Shown: piece by piece, positions 9,340 to 16,850 of the stretch
How the letters are laid out: each line of letters begins with the position of its first letter
Position numbering within the stretch: position 1 is the stretch's first letter
Assembly (NCBI GenBank): GCA_030533405.1
Contig: JAUNJF010000014.1
Span: 1-64,000 of the forward strand
Reading direction: 5' to 3'
Length of the DNA stretch: 64,000 nucleotides
From: Eubacteriales bacterium
Lineage (GTDB): Bacteria > Bacillota > Clostridia > Lachnospirales > Lachnospiraceae
Position numbers and translations under genes: made by a program
The notes under the pieces: model-generated
What the model was told of the DNA's origin: nothing
Databases searched by the model: none
What the model saw: the letters and a program-made list of their open reading frames with translations, nothing else

Positions 9340-11523
9340 TTACGCAGTCTCCTGCATTTCTAACTGCGCCTTCACAAGGTTATAATAAATGCCTTTTTGT
9401 GCAATCAGCTCTTCATGCGAACCAATCTCCGCAATCTTATGGCCATCAATTACCAGCAAGCGATCTGCATTTTTCAAGGTCGATAAACGATGCGCAATAG
9501 CAAATGTTGTTCTACCCTCAGTCAAACGCTCCAAAGCCTGCTGAATCATAAATTCACTTTCGGTATCCAAGCTTGCAGTTGCCTCATCCAAAATCAAAAT
9601 TCTTGGCTCCTTCAAAATCGCTCTTGCAATAGCAATACGCTGACGCTCACCACCTGACAAAGTAAAGCCCTTTTCACCTACATAAGTGTTATATCCATCC
9701 GGCATTCTCGTGATAAAATCATGCGCATTGGCAAGCTTTGCTGCACGAACCACTTCCTCATAAGATGCATCTGGTTTTGCAAATCGAATGTTACTCAAAA
9801 TGGTACCTGTGAACAAAAATGTTTCCTGTAACACAACACCTAACTGGTTGTGGTAATAATCACTCTTCATGTCACCGATTGGTAATCCGTCCACAAATAG
9901 CTCACCATCATCGATTTCATACAAACGCATCAACAGATTAATTAATGTAGATTTACCCGCACCAGAAGGTCCAACGATTCCAATCATTTCGCCCTTCTTC
10001 ACCTTCAAATTAATATCCTCCAAAACTGGCTGATAAGACTTGTAACCAAAGGTTGCATGCTTGAATTCAATCTCACCCTCAATATCATGCACTAAAGGAT
10101 TCTCAATGTCTGGTGTAAATGGTTCCTGGGAAAGAACATCATTGATACGCTCCATACAAGCGACTAACTTTGTAAACTCACGAGGCATACCAGTCATCCA
10201 CTCAAGATACTGGTAAAGCAATGTGGTATAGGTTACAAACTGAAGCAACGCACCAGCTGTCATTTTCTCATTTAAAACATCCATTCCACCAAAGAGAACT
10301 ACTAGGAAAATTCCTGCACTCATGATGAATTTGATGGTTGGATTAAATAACGCCCAGAAGCGCTCATTTCGATAATTGATTACACAAAAATCATCTGCAA
10401 GCATATTGAATTTGTCTTTTTCCTTCTGCTCTTTTCCGTAGGTTTTTACCACACGCATACCAGAAATCACATCCTGCAAATTACTACTGACATCATCATC
10501 CTTTTTCTGCTGCAAATGAAATCTTCGATGAATGCTATGGCGAAATTTCAAGGTCATCCACACACCAATAGGCACACAAATGAAACTGCAAATCGCAAGC
10601 TTCCAATTCAATACCACCATGAAAATAACATCCCATGCAAAAATAAATGCTACCGTAAACAGATTACAAAATGTATTCTGCATAAACTCTCGAATCGCAC
10701 CAGTATCTGCAACCACACGATTCATCAACTCACCTGGTCTGCGGTCATTGATAAACTGCAACGACAAGGTTTGAATTTTGATAAATAAACGCTCACGCAT
10801 ATCCTTTGCAATTCGTGCACCAAGCAAGGTACAGAAATAAGATTTCAAAACATTGATCACAACAATTCCCGCACCAAGTAAAAACATGCCTACCAAACAA
10901 AGTAATGCGGTCTTAATGTCTCCATTTGCCTTAGACAATACATCATCTACTAAATGCTTCTGAATTTCTGGATTTAGCAATGTAACAATTGCCGCACCAA
11001 TCATAAGAAACATAATGCCAATTACACTAAATGCATATGGGCGAAGCAACTGGAAAAAGTCATGCCAGAACCCACCCTTTTTCGAGCAGTGTGGACACTC
11101 CTTTGTTCCAGGAATCGCTCTGTGACACACTGGACACATCGTTTCATATTCCTTACTAATAACTTCCTCATCACGGCCACTGGATAAAATATTCATTCCT
11201 CTGGCAATGTAGGAATAACGCACTCTGTGCTTTGCAGAATAACGTGTAATTAGTGTTTGCTCACCATTGTATCTTGTAACTAACATTCCTCCGCCAACAC
11301 TAACTTCTGCTTTTGTCTGTTCGCACTGCGCAAGTGGCAGCTTACGAATTAATTTTCCTTCTGCTACAACGCAGACATGTTCCTTTGTAACGACGCACAA
11401 ACGGTCATCTGACCATTTACCATGAACGCCTACATCACTTGGAACACTGTAATATATTTTTTCATCATCCGGAATTTCCAATGTACGACGAATTCCCTCT
11501 GATACATCAAACTTTAAGTTCAT
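9340..11523 (-). CDS. ABC half-transporter with zinc ribbon (subunit B)
   Basis: About 727 aa. An N-terminal domain of about 130 residues is followed by a zinc ribbon (CPVCHRA...CPHC), six membrane helices (ABC exporter type 1) and an ATPase with GPSGAGKST (Walker A), LSGGERQR (signature), ILILDEATASLD (Walker B and catalytic Glu) and IAHRLSTL. Both ATPase sites look canonical. ATG 11521-11523 with AGGAGG is preferred over the upstream TTG. It probably pairs with the homologous 13543-15879 protein, which has the same layout, as a heterodimeric multidrug or lipid exporter. The intervening DUF1854 gene supports one operon. Confidence 0.88.
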   Translation of the reverse strand: MNLKFDVSEGIRRTLEIPDDEKIYYSVPSDVGVHGKWSDDRLCVVTKEHVCVVAEGKLIRKLPLAQCEQTKAEVSVGGGMLVTRYNGEQTLITRYSAKHRVRYSYIARGMNILSSGRDEEVISKEYETMCPVCHRAIPGTKECPHCSKKGGFWHDFFQLLRPYAFSVIGIMFLMIGAAIVTLLNPEIQKHLVDDVLSKANGDIKTALLCLVGMFLLGAGIVVINVLKSYFCTLLGARIAKDMRERLFIKIQTLSLQFINDRRPGELMNRVVADTGAIREFMQNTFCNLFTVAFIFAWDVIFMVVLNWKLAICSFICVPIGVWMTLKFRHSIHRRFHLQQKKDDDVSSNLQDVISGMRVVKTYGKEQKEKDKFNMLADDFCVINYRNERFWALFNPTIKFIMSAGIFLVVLFGGMDVLNEKMTAGALLQFVTYTTLLYQYLEWMTGMPREFTKLVACMERINDVLSQEPFTPDIENPLVHDIEGEIEFKHATFGYKSYQPVLEDINLKVKKGEMIGIVGPSGAGKSTLINLLMRLYEIDDGELFVDGLPIGDMKSDYYHNQLGVVLQETFLFTGTILSNIRFAKPDASYEEVVRAAKLANAHDFITRMPDGYNTYVGEKGFTLSGGERQRIAIARAILKEPRILILDEATASLDTESEFMIQQALERLTEGRTTFAIAHRLSTLKNADRLLVIDGHKIAEIGSHEELIAQKGIYYNLVKAQLEMQETA

Positions 11524-11579
11524 GTTTTCCTCCTGTTTCAACTGATTTATTCTTTCATACTTCTCGCAATTCCTTTTGC

Positions 11580-12065
11580 TTATAAGAATAAATCAAGTTT
11601 TCTCTGCTCCTTCACTGTCAACGCAAGTACATCTGGAATCTCAAAACGATTACCATCCAAATCCGTTATCAACAAACGAGTTTCTGTCAACTTCGATACC
11701 GCATTTGCACCCATGTTAATAGTAAACTTGCACTCACCGCGGTCTGTCATAACATGGAAATATGCATATCCATATTCATCTTTTATTCCAATAATTTTCT
11801 CAATCACTGGAGTGAAATAATATAACTCCAACTGCGCTTTAATCAGTGCTGCAGTTTCCTCTGGCAACTTTTTCAAATCCTCAATCACGCCAATCTCATT
11901 TTCATTTCCATCACGAACCGACAAATAACGGTCTGGATCTGTAAATGGAAACAAACGAATAATCTTTACTCGCTCGTAAAATACTCCATTATAGCTAAGG
12001 GTTATGAATCCACCCTGCGTCTTCTCAAACTTTGCGTTTTTAATTTCTAATATATTATTCTGCAT
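11580..12065 (-). CDS. DUF1854 family protein
   Basis: About 161 aa matching DUF1854: RLFPFTDPDRYLSVRDG, EIGVIEDLKKLP, LELYYFTPVIEKI, TDRGECKF and LDGNRFEIPDVLAL. DUF1854 genes are known neighbours of ABC exporters of this type, and here the gene lies 56 bases upstream of one and in the same operon as the other. The molecular role is unknown. The start could also be ATG 12084-12086. Confidence 0.8.
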   Translation of the reverse strand: MQNNILEIKNAKFEKTQGGFITLSYNGVFYERVKIIRLFPFTDPDRYLSVRDGNENEIGVIEDLKKLPEETAALIKAQLELYYFTPVIEKIIGIKDEYGYAYFHVMTDRGECKFTINMGANAVSKLTETRLLITDLDGNRFEIPDVLALTVKEQRKLDLFL

Positions 12066-12137
12066 GTTATCTTTTCCCTTCTTCATCTAGCCCAAAATAA
12101 TTTGTCATTTACATCCTAATCATGAATTAATACTTCC

Positions 12138-12920
12138 CTATATCTCGCCCATCTTAATTGCTCTTGTTGCCATAGAAGTGTTGATGTACGGATCAAACAT
12201 TCCAAATCCACAATCTTCATACAATCCTGCTATCACAAAACCTGCTGCAATCTGTCCTTGTATCTGATCCTCCAAGGAATGTCCCCAGCAATATCCATCT
12301 TCCTCTGCAACCTGTTTAACCACTGGATTATCTAAATGCTCCATATCCGCATACGGAATCGAATACATTAATTCAAGCTGACCGTTTTCCATTTTCTCAG
12401 GATCAAAAATGTACTCCAACGGATGTCCAAATCCTGCAATCAAAGTACCGCCCTGCTTCAACACTCTTGCACATTCCTTCCACACGGGAAGAACACTGTC
12501 CACATAACTATTGGACCAAGGATGCACAATCACATCAAATGCTTCATCTTCAAAACAGGAAAGATCCTGCATATTTCCCTGCACCGTTTTGATTTGAAGA
12601 TTGTCACGTTTTGCAACAAACAAATCCTTTTCCAACTGCTTAGTGCTGTTATCAAATACGGTAACCTCTGCACCAGCTGCTGCCAAAATTGGTCCCTGCT
12701 GACCACCACCGCTGGCAAGGCAAAGAATTTTCTTATCCTTTAATTCCTTTGGAAACCACTGTCTTGGAACCATTTTCTTCGGTGTCACAACGATGTACCA
12801 TTTCCCATTTCTAGCTTCTTCTATCTCTTCTGATGATACTGGAACCGACCAGACATCACTTTCTTCCGATCGCTTATCCCAGATTAATTCATTATCTTTT
12901 ATATAATTGTTTTCTTTCAT
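12138..12920 (-). CDS. class I SAM-dependent methyltransferase
   Basis: About 260 aa. SAM-binding motif I is ILCLASGGGQQGPILAAAG, with acidic residue TVFDNS ending strand 2, then LSCFEDEAFDVIVHPWS (motif II) and the usual C-terminal strands. The substrate cannot be inferred. The ATG at 12918-12920 has GGGGA nine bases upstream. It lies in the ABC operon between the DUF1854 gene and a truncated acetyltransferase. Confidence 0.85.
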   Translation of the reverse strand: MKENNYIKDNELIWDKRSEESDVWSVPVSSEEIEEARNGKWYIVVTPKKMVPRQWFPKELKDKKILCLASGGGQQGPILAAAGAEVTVFDNSTKQLEKDLFVAKRDNLQIKTVQGNMQDLSCFEDEAFDVIVHPWSNSYVDSVLPVWKECARVLKQGGTLIAGFGHPLEYIFDPEKMENGQLELMYSIPYADMEHLDNPVVKQVAEEDGYCWGHSLEDQIQGQIAAGFVIAGLYEDCGFGMFDPYINTSMATRAIKMGEI

Positions 12921-12956
12921 TTTTCTCATTCCCCTATCAAATTGAAATCAGCGCAT

Positions 12957-13268
12957 TTAAAATACGCTACATGTTAAGTCTTCTCCGATGAGATAAAAAA
13001 ACTTAACACAACCACTAATTGCATCATTGTCCTTTCGAACCTCTGCCTTACTGCAAATGATATGTCCAACAATATTTCCATCTACCTCTGCAACCAAGCT
13101 CAAGGAAGAAATGCCGTCTCTCTTTCGCAATTCATGAACCATCCAGTGCTCATATGGACAACCAATTTGACCACGTTCCACTCGGTCAGGATATCCAAAT
13201 GCACATCTTGTCACTTCCTCAACTTTGCGATAATCTGCTTCAACTTCTTTTCTAATCTTAATTCCCAT
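12957..13268 (-). pseudogene. 5' fragment of a GNAT acetyltransferase
   Basis: The first 75 or so residues match GNAT proteins of the YhbS kind: IKIRKEVEADYRKVEEVTRC, ELRKRDGISSLSLVAEVDG, IVGHIICSKAEV. The sequence then diverges after KDND into an unrelated 20-residue tail. The acetyl-CoA binding motif A (Q/RxxGxG/A) and the C-terminal half are missing. At 103 aa versus 150-170 for the family, it is almost certainly a truncated, inactive remnant. Confidence 0.75.
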
Positions 13269-13381
13269 TCTTCTCCTTCTCTACTGACTACCTACTATCT
13301 ATGCAAAACACTCAATATCACCCTTTATGCCATATATGCGTGTCATCCTATTGGCGAAACACTCTTTACCTAAATTGCAGC

Positions 13382-13515
13382 TGTACATGTTTAACGATTC
13401 CATGAAAAGGTGCTCTGAGCCCATCGGTACTTAATGAGCATGTAATGCGAATTTAGTATCCGTTATGCGCGAAGGCAGCGAGAGCGTGCCTGTCATGGTT
13501 CGTTAAATATGTACA
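13382..13515. repeat. long inverted-repeat element, 134 bp
   Basis: The ends TGTACATGTTTAACGA and TCGTTAAATATGTACA are near-perfect inverted copies (about 20 of 24 bases including flanks). Inner sequence GGTGCTCT...GAGAGCGTGCC extends the pairing. It sits in the 274-base gap between the truncated GNAT gene and ABC subunit A, where no gene is present. It may be a MITE-like element or a structured RNA; strand unknown. No other copy is visible in this window. Confidence 0.55.
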
Positions 13516-13542
13516 ACGCTCATAACGTAAATTTTGTTTCGT

Positions 13543-15879
13543 CTACTCCTCAAGTCCTTTGAGGGCAAGTGATTTCGTCTGCAACTCCATCAACTTATGA
13601 TAGATTCCGCCCAAATTCTCAAGCTCTTCTCTCGTTCCCTCTTCCTCAATCTGTCCATTTTCGATTACGATTAAATGGTTCGCATCACGAAGAGTAGATA
13701 ATCTATGTGCAATGGAAAGGGTTGTTCTTCCCTGCACCAAAATGTTAAGTGCACTCTGAATCGCCTTCTCTGTCTTGGTATCCACACTTGCTGTTGCCTC
13801 ATCCAAAATCAAAATCTTAGGATTGGCAATAATAGCTCTTGCAATAGAAATACGCTGTTTCTCACCACCAGATAATGCCTTTCCCGAAGCTCCGATTACA
13901 GTGTCATAACCATCTGGCATTTTCGAAATAAAGTCATGTGCACCTGCAAGCTTTGCCGCCTCAATAATCTGTTTTCTGGAAACTGTTTCATCCGCGTAAG
14001 CAATATTGTCTGCTACGGTTCCCATGAAAATATATGTATCCTGTGAAACCATGGCGATATTTTTACGCAAATCCTTAAAGGATAGCTCTCGCACATCGAT
14101 TCCATCCACCTTAATTGATCCCTCATTTACGTCATACAATCTGGATAACAAGTTCACCAGGGTTGTCTTTCCTGCTCCAGAATGTCCCACAATACCGAGC
14201 ATTTCACCTGGTTTCACATGAAGATTAATATTCTTAAGCACTGGATGATTACTGTCATAACCAAATGTCATATTCTCAATGGTAATCTCACCCTGAGGAT
14301 TGTCCAAAGGAATTGGATGATCAGCTTCTACCACCTCAGGCACTGCATCCATAATCTCAAACATACGCTGTGCAGCGTTGATACTGTCTGACCACATACG
14401 GAACACCCACGAGAAGAACTTCATTGGACCATTTAACTGCGCAATATATCCTACAAATGTAATCAAAACACCAAGGCTAATTGTGTGTAAATGAAGTAGC
14501 AACACAACACCTAATGCCCATACCCAGATGCTTGAAATCTCCTGCACCATTTCATACAAAAGTGTGAAACGGTTATTGTATTTTACAATTCGAACCTCTG
14601 CATCACGAAGGTAATCATTTGGTGCCTCAAATCGTTCAACCTCAGGCTCCTGCTGACCAAATGCACGAACCACACGGGCACCTGTCAGGTTATCATTTAC
14701 ACGACTGTTTACTGCACTCTCTGCACGATGTCTACGACCAAACAGTGTCCAGAGTGCAGGCTTTAATTTCACACTAATTACTACCAACAATGGCAGCAAA
14801 ATACAAGCCACCACCGACATTCTCCAATCCAATACAAACATAACGGAAAACGTTGCAATGATGGTAATCGAGTTAATAATGATGTACGGAAATCCATCAA
14901 TGAAGAATGCAGTCACACGCTCTGCATCTCTCAAAACTCGCGTCATCAAATTACCAGTCTGCTTTGCGGTATAGAAGCTCATAGACAAATTCTCCATAGC
15001 TGAAAAAATGTCCTTCTTCATATCACGCACAGTTTCCGTAACCAGCTTTGAGGTCAACACACCCTGAATAATGGATGCAACTAACTGAAGTGTTTTCGTT
15101 CCAATCATCAAAAGCACCAACACAACCAATGCAGTAACATACTTGTTATCTAACTCATATTTAGCAAGGAATGTATCATCCTTTCCCAAAATGGAATCAT
15201 ATAACAAGGTACCACTCAAATACGGCCATGCAATGTTTAATACCGCAAACAGGATGTAGCAAATAAATAATCCTGTCACTTTCATTTTGTATCGAGTGAA
15301 GTATTTCAAGGTACGTCCAAACACAGATCTTTTGTTCATACATTTCGGACAAATCTTACGCTTTGGATCCGGATATCTAGTATGACACTTTGGGCAAAAC
15401 AGCTCCTCATCCTCTTCCTCATTCTTTTCTGTTTCACCTGCAATTTCTGCCTGTGGATTTTCTGCTAGTAATGCAAATATTTCCTTAAACTGATTCAGTT
15501 GTTCTAGCTGCATATTGGTGCAGGCTGCAATCTGAATCAATTCGCCTTTGCATTTTGCACAAAGCATGTTGGTTGCCACCATTCGTTCCACCACCAAGTC
15601 AGTCAAATCCTCTCTGTTCCAAATGGTAACCTCAAAGCTTGCCACCTCAGCTACAGCATCCTTCACATCCTTGGTTACACCCTTAAATAGGCGAACACCA
15701 AGTTCATTCGTGTTACTGGTAAGCATAGCCAACTGCTTTCTTGTTAAAATCAAATATCCTTCTGTGTATTCACAAGAAAATGTCAAATCCACTGGACACG
15801 CTGCTACAACCGCATCAAGCGCTATACCATTTTCTTCTAATATTTCTTTTGCTTTACTCGGTAAATCGTTTATATTCAT
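13543..15879 (-). CDS. ABC half-transporter with zinc ribbon (subunit A)
   Basis: 778 aa with the same architecture as subunit B: an N-terminal regulatory-like domain of about 150 residues, a zinc ribbon CPKCHTRY...CPKC, six membrane helices, and an ATPase with GHSGAGKTT, LSGGEKQR, ILILDEATASVD and IAHRLSTL. It is the first transporter gene of the operon, 37 bases after the PAS gene, and the presumed partner of 9340-11523 in a heterodimeric exporter. The transported substrate is unknown; the zinc ribbon and long N-terminal domain are unusual for drug exporters. Confidence 0.88.
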   Translation of the reverse strand: MNINDLPSKAKEILEENGIALDAVVAACPVDLTFSCEYTEGYLILTRKQLAMLTSNTNELGVRLFKGVTKDVKDAVAEVASFEVTIWNREDLTDLVVERMVATNMLCAKCKGELIQIAACTNMQLEQLNQFKEIFALLAENPQAEIAGETEKNEEEDEELFCPKCHTRYPDPKRKICPKCMNKRSVFGRTLKYFTRYKMKVTGLFICYILFAVLNIAWPYLSGTLLYDSILGKDDTFLAKYELDNKYVTALVVLVLLMIGTKTLQLVASIIQGVLTSKLVTETVRDMKKDIFSAMENLSMSFYTAKQTGNLMTRVLRDAERVTAFFIDGFPYIIINSITIIATFSVMFVLDWRMSVVACILLPLLVVISVKLKPALWTLFGRRHRAESAVNSRVNDNLTGARVVRAFGQQEPEVERFEAPNDYLRDAEVRIVKYNNRFTLLYEMVQEISSIWVWALGVVLLLHLHTISLGVLITFVGYIAQLNGPMKFFSWVFRMWSDSINAAQRMFEIMDAVPEVVEADHPIPLDNPQGEITIENMTFGYDSNHPVLKNINLHVKPGEMLGIVGHSGAGKTTLVNLLSRLYDVNEGSIKVDGIDVRELSFKDLRKNIAMVSQDTYIFMGTVADNIAYADETVSRKQIIEAAKLAGAHDFISKMPDGYDTVIGASGKALSGGEKQRISIARAIIANPKILILDEATASVDTKTEKAIQSALNILVQGRTTLSIAHRLSTLRDANHLIVIENGQIEEEGTREELENLGGIYHKLMELQTKSLALKGLEE

Positions 15880-15916
15880 TCTGTCCTCCTTCCGAGCCTC
15901 CCTGTTTTCTTACTTT

Positions 15917-16297
15917 CTAAATCAACGACGTACTAAAATCATATTTCTTTGCACTCTCGCGATTTCGATACTCATGTTTTTCATAATAACCAATTAGCTT
16001 TTTATCAGCATCTCTTAATGCCACCATATATACATCCTTATTCTGTTGCTCATTGTAAAATGTATAAATCATATTGTGATCTTCATTCTCAGCAAACCAG
16101 CTCACAACCTTCTTAATAATCTCATTCGATTTTTCATTGTGACAATTCAATAAGCTTTTTCCAACCAGCTTGGCGCCACCTCTTTTTTCATAATTTGCAA
16201 TTGCAGCTGGGTTCATATAAATGATGGTGTGCTCCAAATCACAAATCACCACTGATGCTCTATCCTGATCAATAATACTCTTAAAAAATGCTTCCAT
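15917..16297 (-). CDS. single PAS-domain protein
   Basis: 126 aa, essentially one PAS domain: SVVICDLEHTIIYMNPAAIA, then GKSLLNCHN, and closing strands YMVALRDADKKLIGYYEKHE. It has no output domain, so it is a stand-alone ligand- or haem-binding sensor or a partner protein. ATG 16295-16297 (AGGAG upstream) is preferred; longer reading frames run into the repeat and terminator. First structural gene after the leader/attenuator and 37 bases before the ABC gene, so it may sense the exporter's substrate (inference). Confidence 0.8.
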   Translation of the reverse strand: MEAFFKSIIDQDRASVVICDLEHTIIYMNPAAIANYEKRGGAKLVGKSLLNCHNEKSNEIIKKVVSWFAENEDHNMIYTFYNEQQNKDVYMVALRDADKKLIGYYEKHEYRNRESAKKYDFSTSLI

Positions 16298-16352
16298 AAT
16301 TCTTCTCCTATTCTTTCTTTTTATTCTTTTGTGTGCTTTGCATGCTAGCCGC

Positions 16353-16435
16353 AAAGCGGCGTATGTTCGGATATTGTCTCGTGCCTTGTGGACGAGACCT
16401 ATAGGAAATTCAAAGAATTTCCTATAAAATAAAAA
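16353..16435. repeat. dispersed structured repeat, copy A (83 bp)
   Basis: An 83-bp block matching 28628-28710 at the same length (about 80 percent identity by eye). It contains two hairpins: CTCG/CGAG within GTCTCGT...ACGAGAC, and ATAGGAAATTC/GAATTTCCTAT. In the other copy the first stem is CTTG/CAAG, a compensatory change. Both copies lie directly downstream, on the minus strand, of an intrinsic terminator. Confidence 0.7.
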
Positions 16436-16458
16436 GGCATGGTAGAAACTACCATGCC
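16431..16458 (-). terminator. intrinsic terminator / attenuator before the PAS-ABC operon
   Basis: A perfect 10-bp stem GGCATGGTAG/CTACCATGCC with a 3-base loop is followed on the minus strand by TTTTTATTTT. It lies between the leader ORF and the PAS gene, where it would stop transcription from the upstream promoter unless antitermination occurs. Confidence 0.85.
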
Positions 16459-16515
16459 CTAAATTCAATATGAAATAAAACTATAGATGTCGATTCGTCT
16501 ATAGGATATTCCTAC

Positions 16516-16608
16516 TTATGGAGGTAATTTCATGCATAAATATATCTCTGTTGTCTGTAATATGTGTTGATACATATCTAGTTTCGTGAATTCTAATCAT
16601 TGTAAACA
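16516..16608 (-). CDS. leader peptide ORF (about 30 codons)
   Basis: A 30-codon ORF begins MFTMIRIHETRYVSTHLQTT. It starts at ATG 16606-16608 with AAAGGAGG eight bases upstream; an earlier ATG at 16612-16614 is too close to that site. The 3' end of the ORF contains a sequence complementary to its own ribosome site (16520-16534 against 16606-16621). With the terminator just downstream, the layout is that of a leader-peptide attenuator for the PAS-ABC operon. No homologue recognised. Confidence 0.6.
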
Positions 16609-16621
16609 TGTTCATTACCTC
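16520..16621 (-). promoter_or_regulatory. ribosome-site-sequestering inverted repeat
   Basis: On the minus strand GGAGGTAATGAACATG (16606-16621) can pair with CATGAAATTACCTCC (16520-16534), 13 of 15 positions, enclosing the leader ORF. Pairing would hide the leader's ribosome site and start codon; a translating ribosome would break it. This supports regulated leader translation. Confidence 0.6.
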
Positions 16622-16680
16622 CTTTCTTAATCATTATTATTTTCTAGTTACAATTCTGTTTTACAAAACCATTAATCAAT

Positions 16681-16709
16681 AAATTACAAAAGATTTCCTC
16701 TTCTGTCAA
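16681..16709 (-). promoter_or_regulatory. sigma-A-type promoter of the leader/PAS/ABC operon
   Basis: On the minus strand: TTGACA (16704-16709), a 17-base spacer, then TAATTT (16681-16686). It lies about 65 bases upstream of the leader peptide ribosome site. The perfect -35 and ideal spacing make it the likely promoter. Confidence 0.6.
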
Positions 16710-16850
16710 GTTTTTTTATTTTCTTGAATAACATCTACCATATCCTTAACGACAATCTTCTCATCCAGAATAACATATTAATTGTATCAAAATTAATTAA
16801 ATGTTATAATTATTGTCATACAAAACAATCAAATATGGAGGTACTACAAA

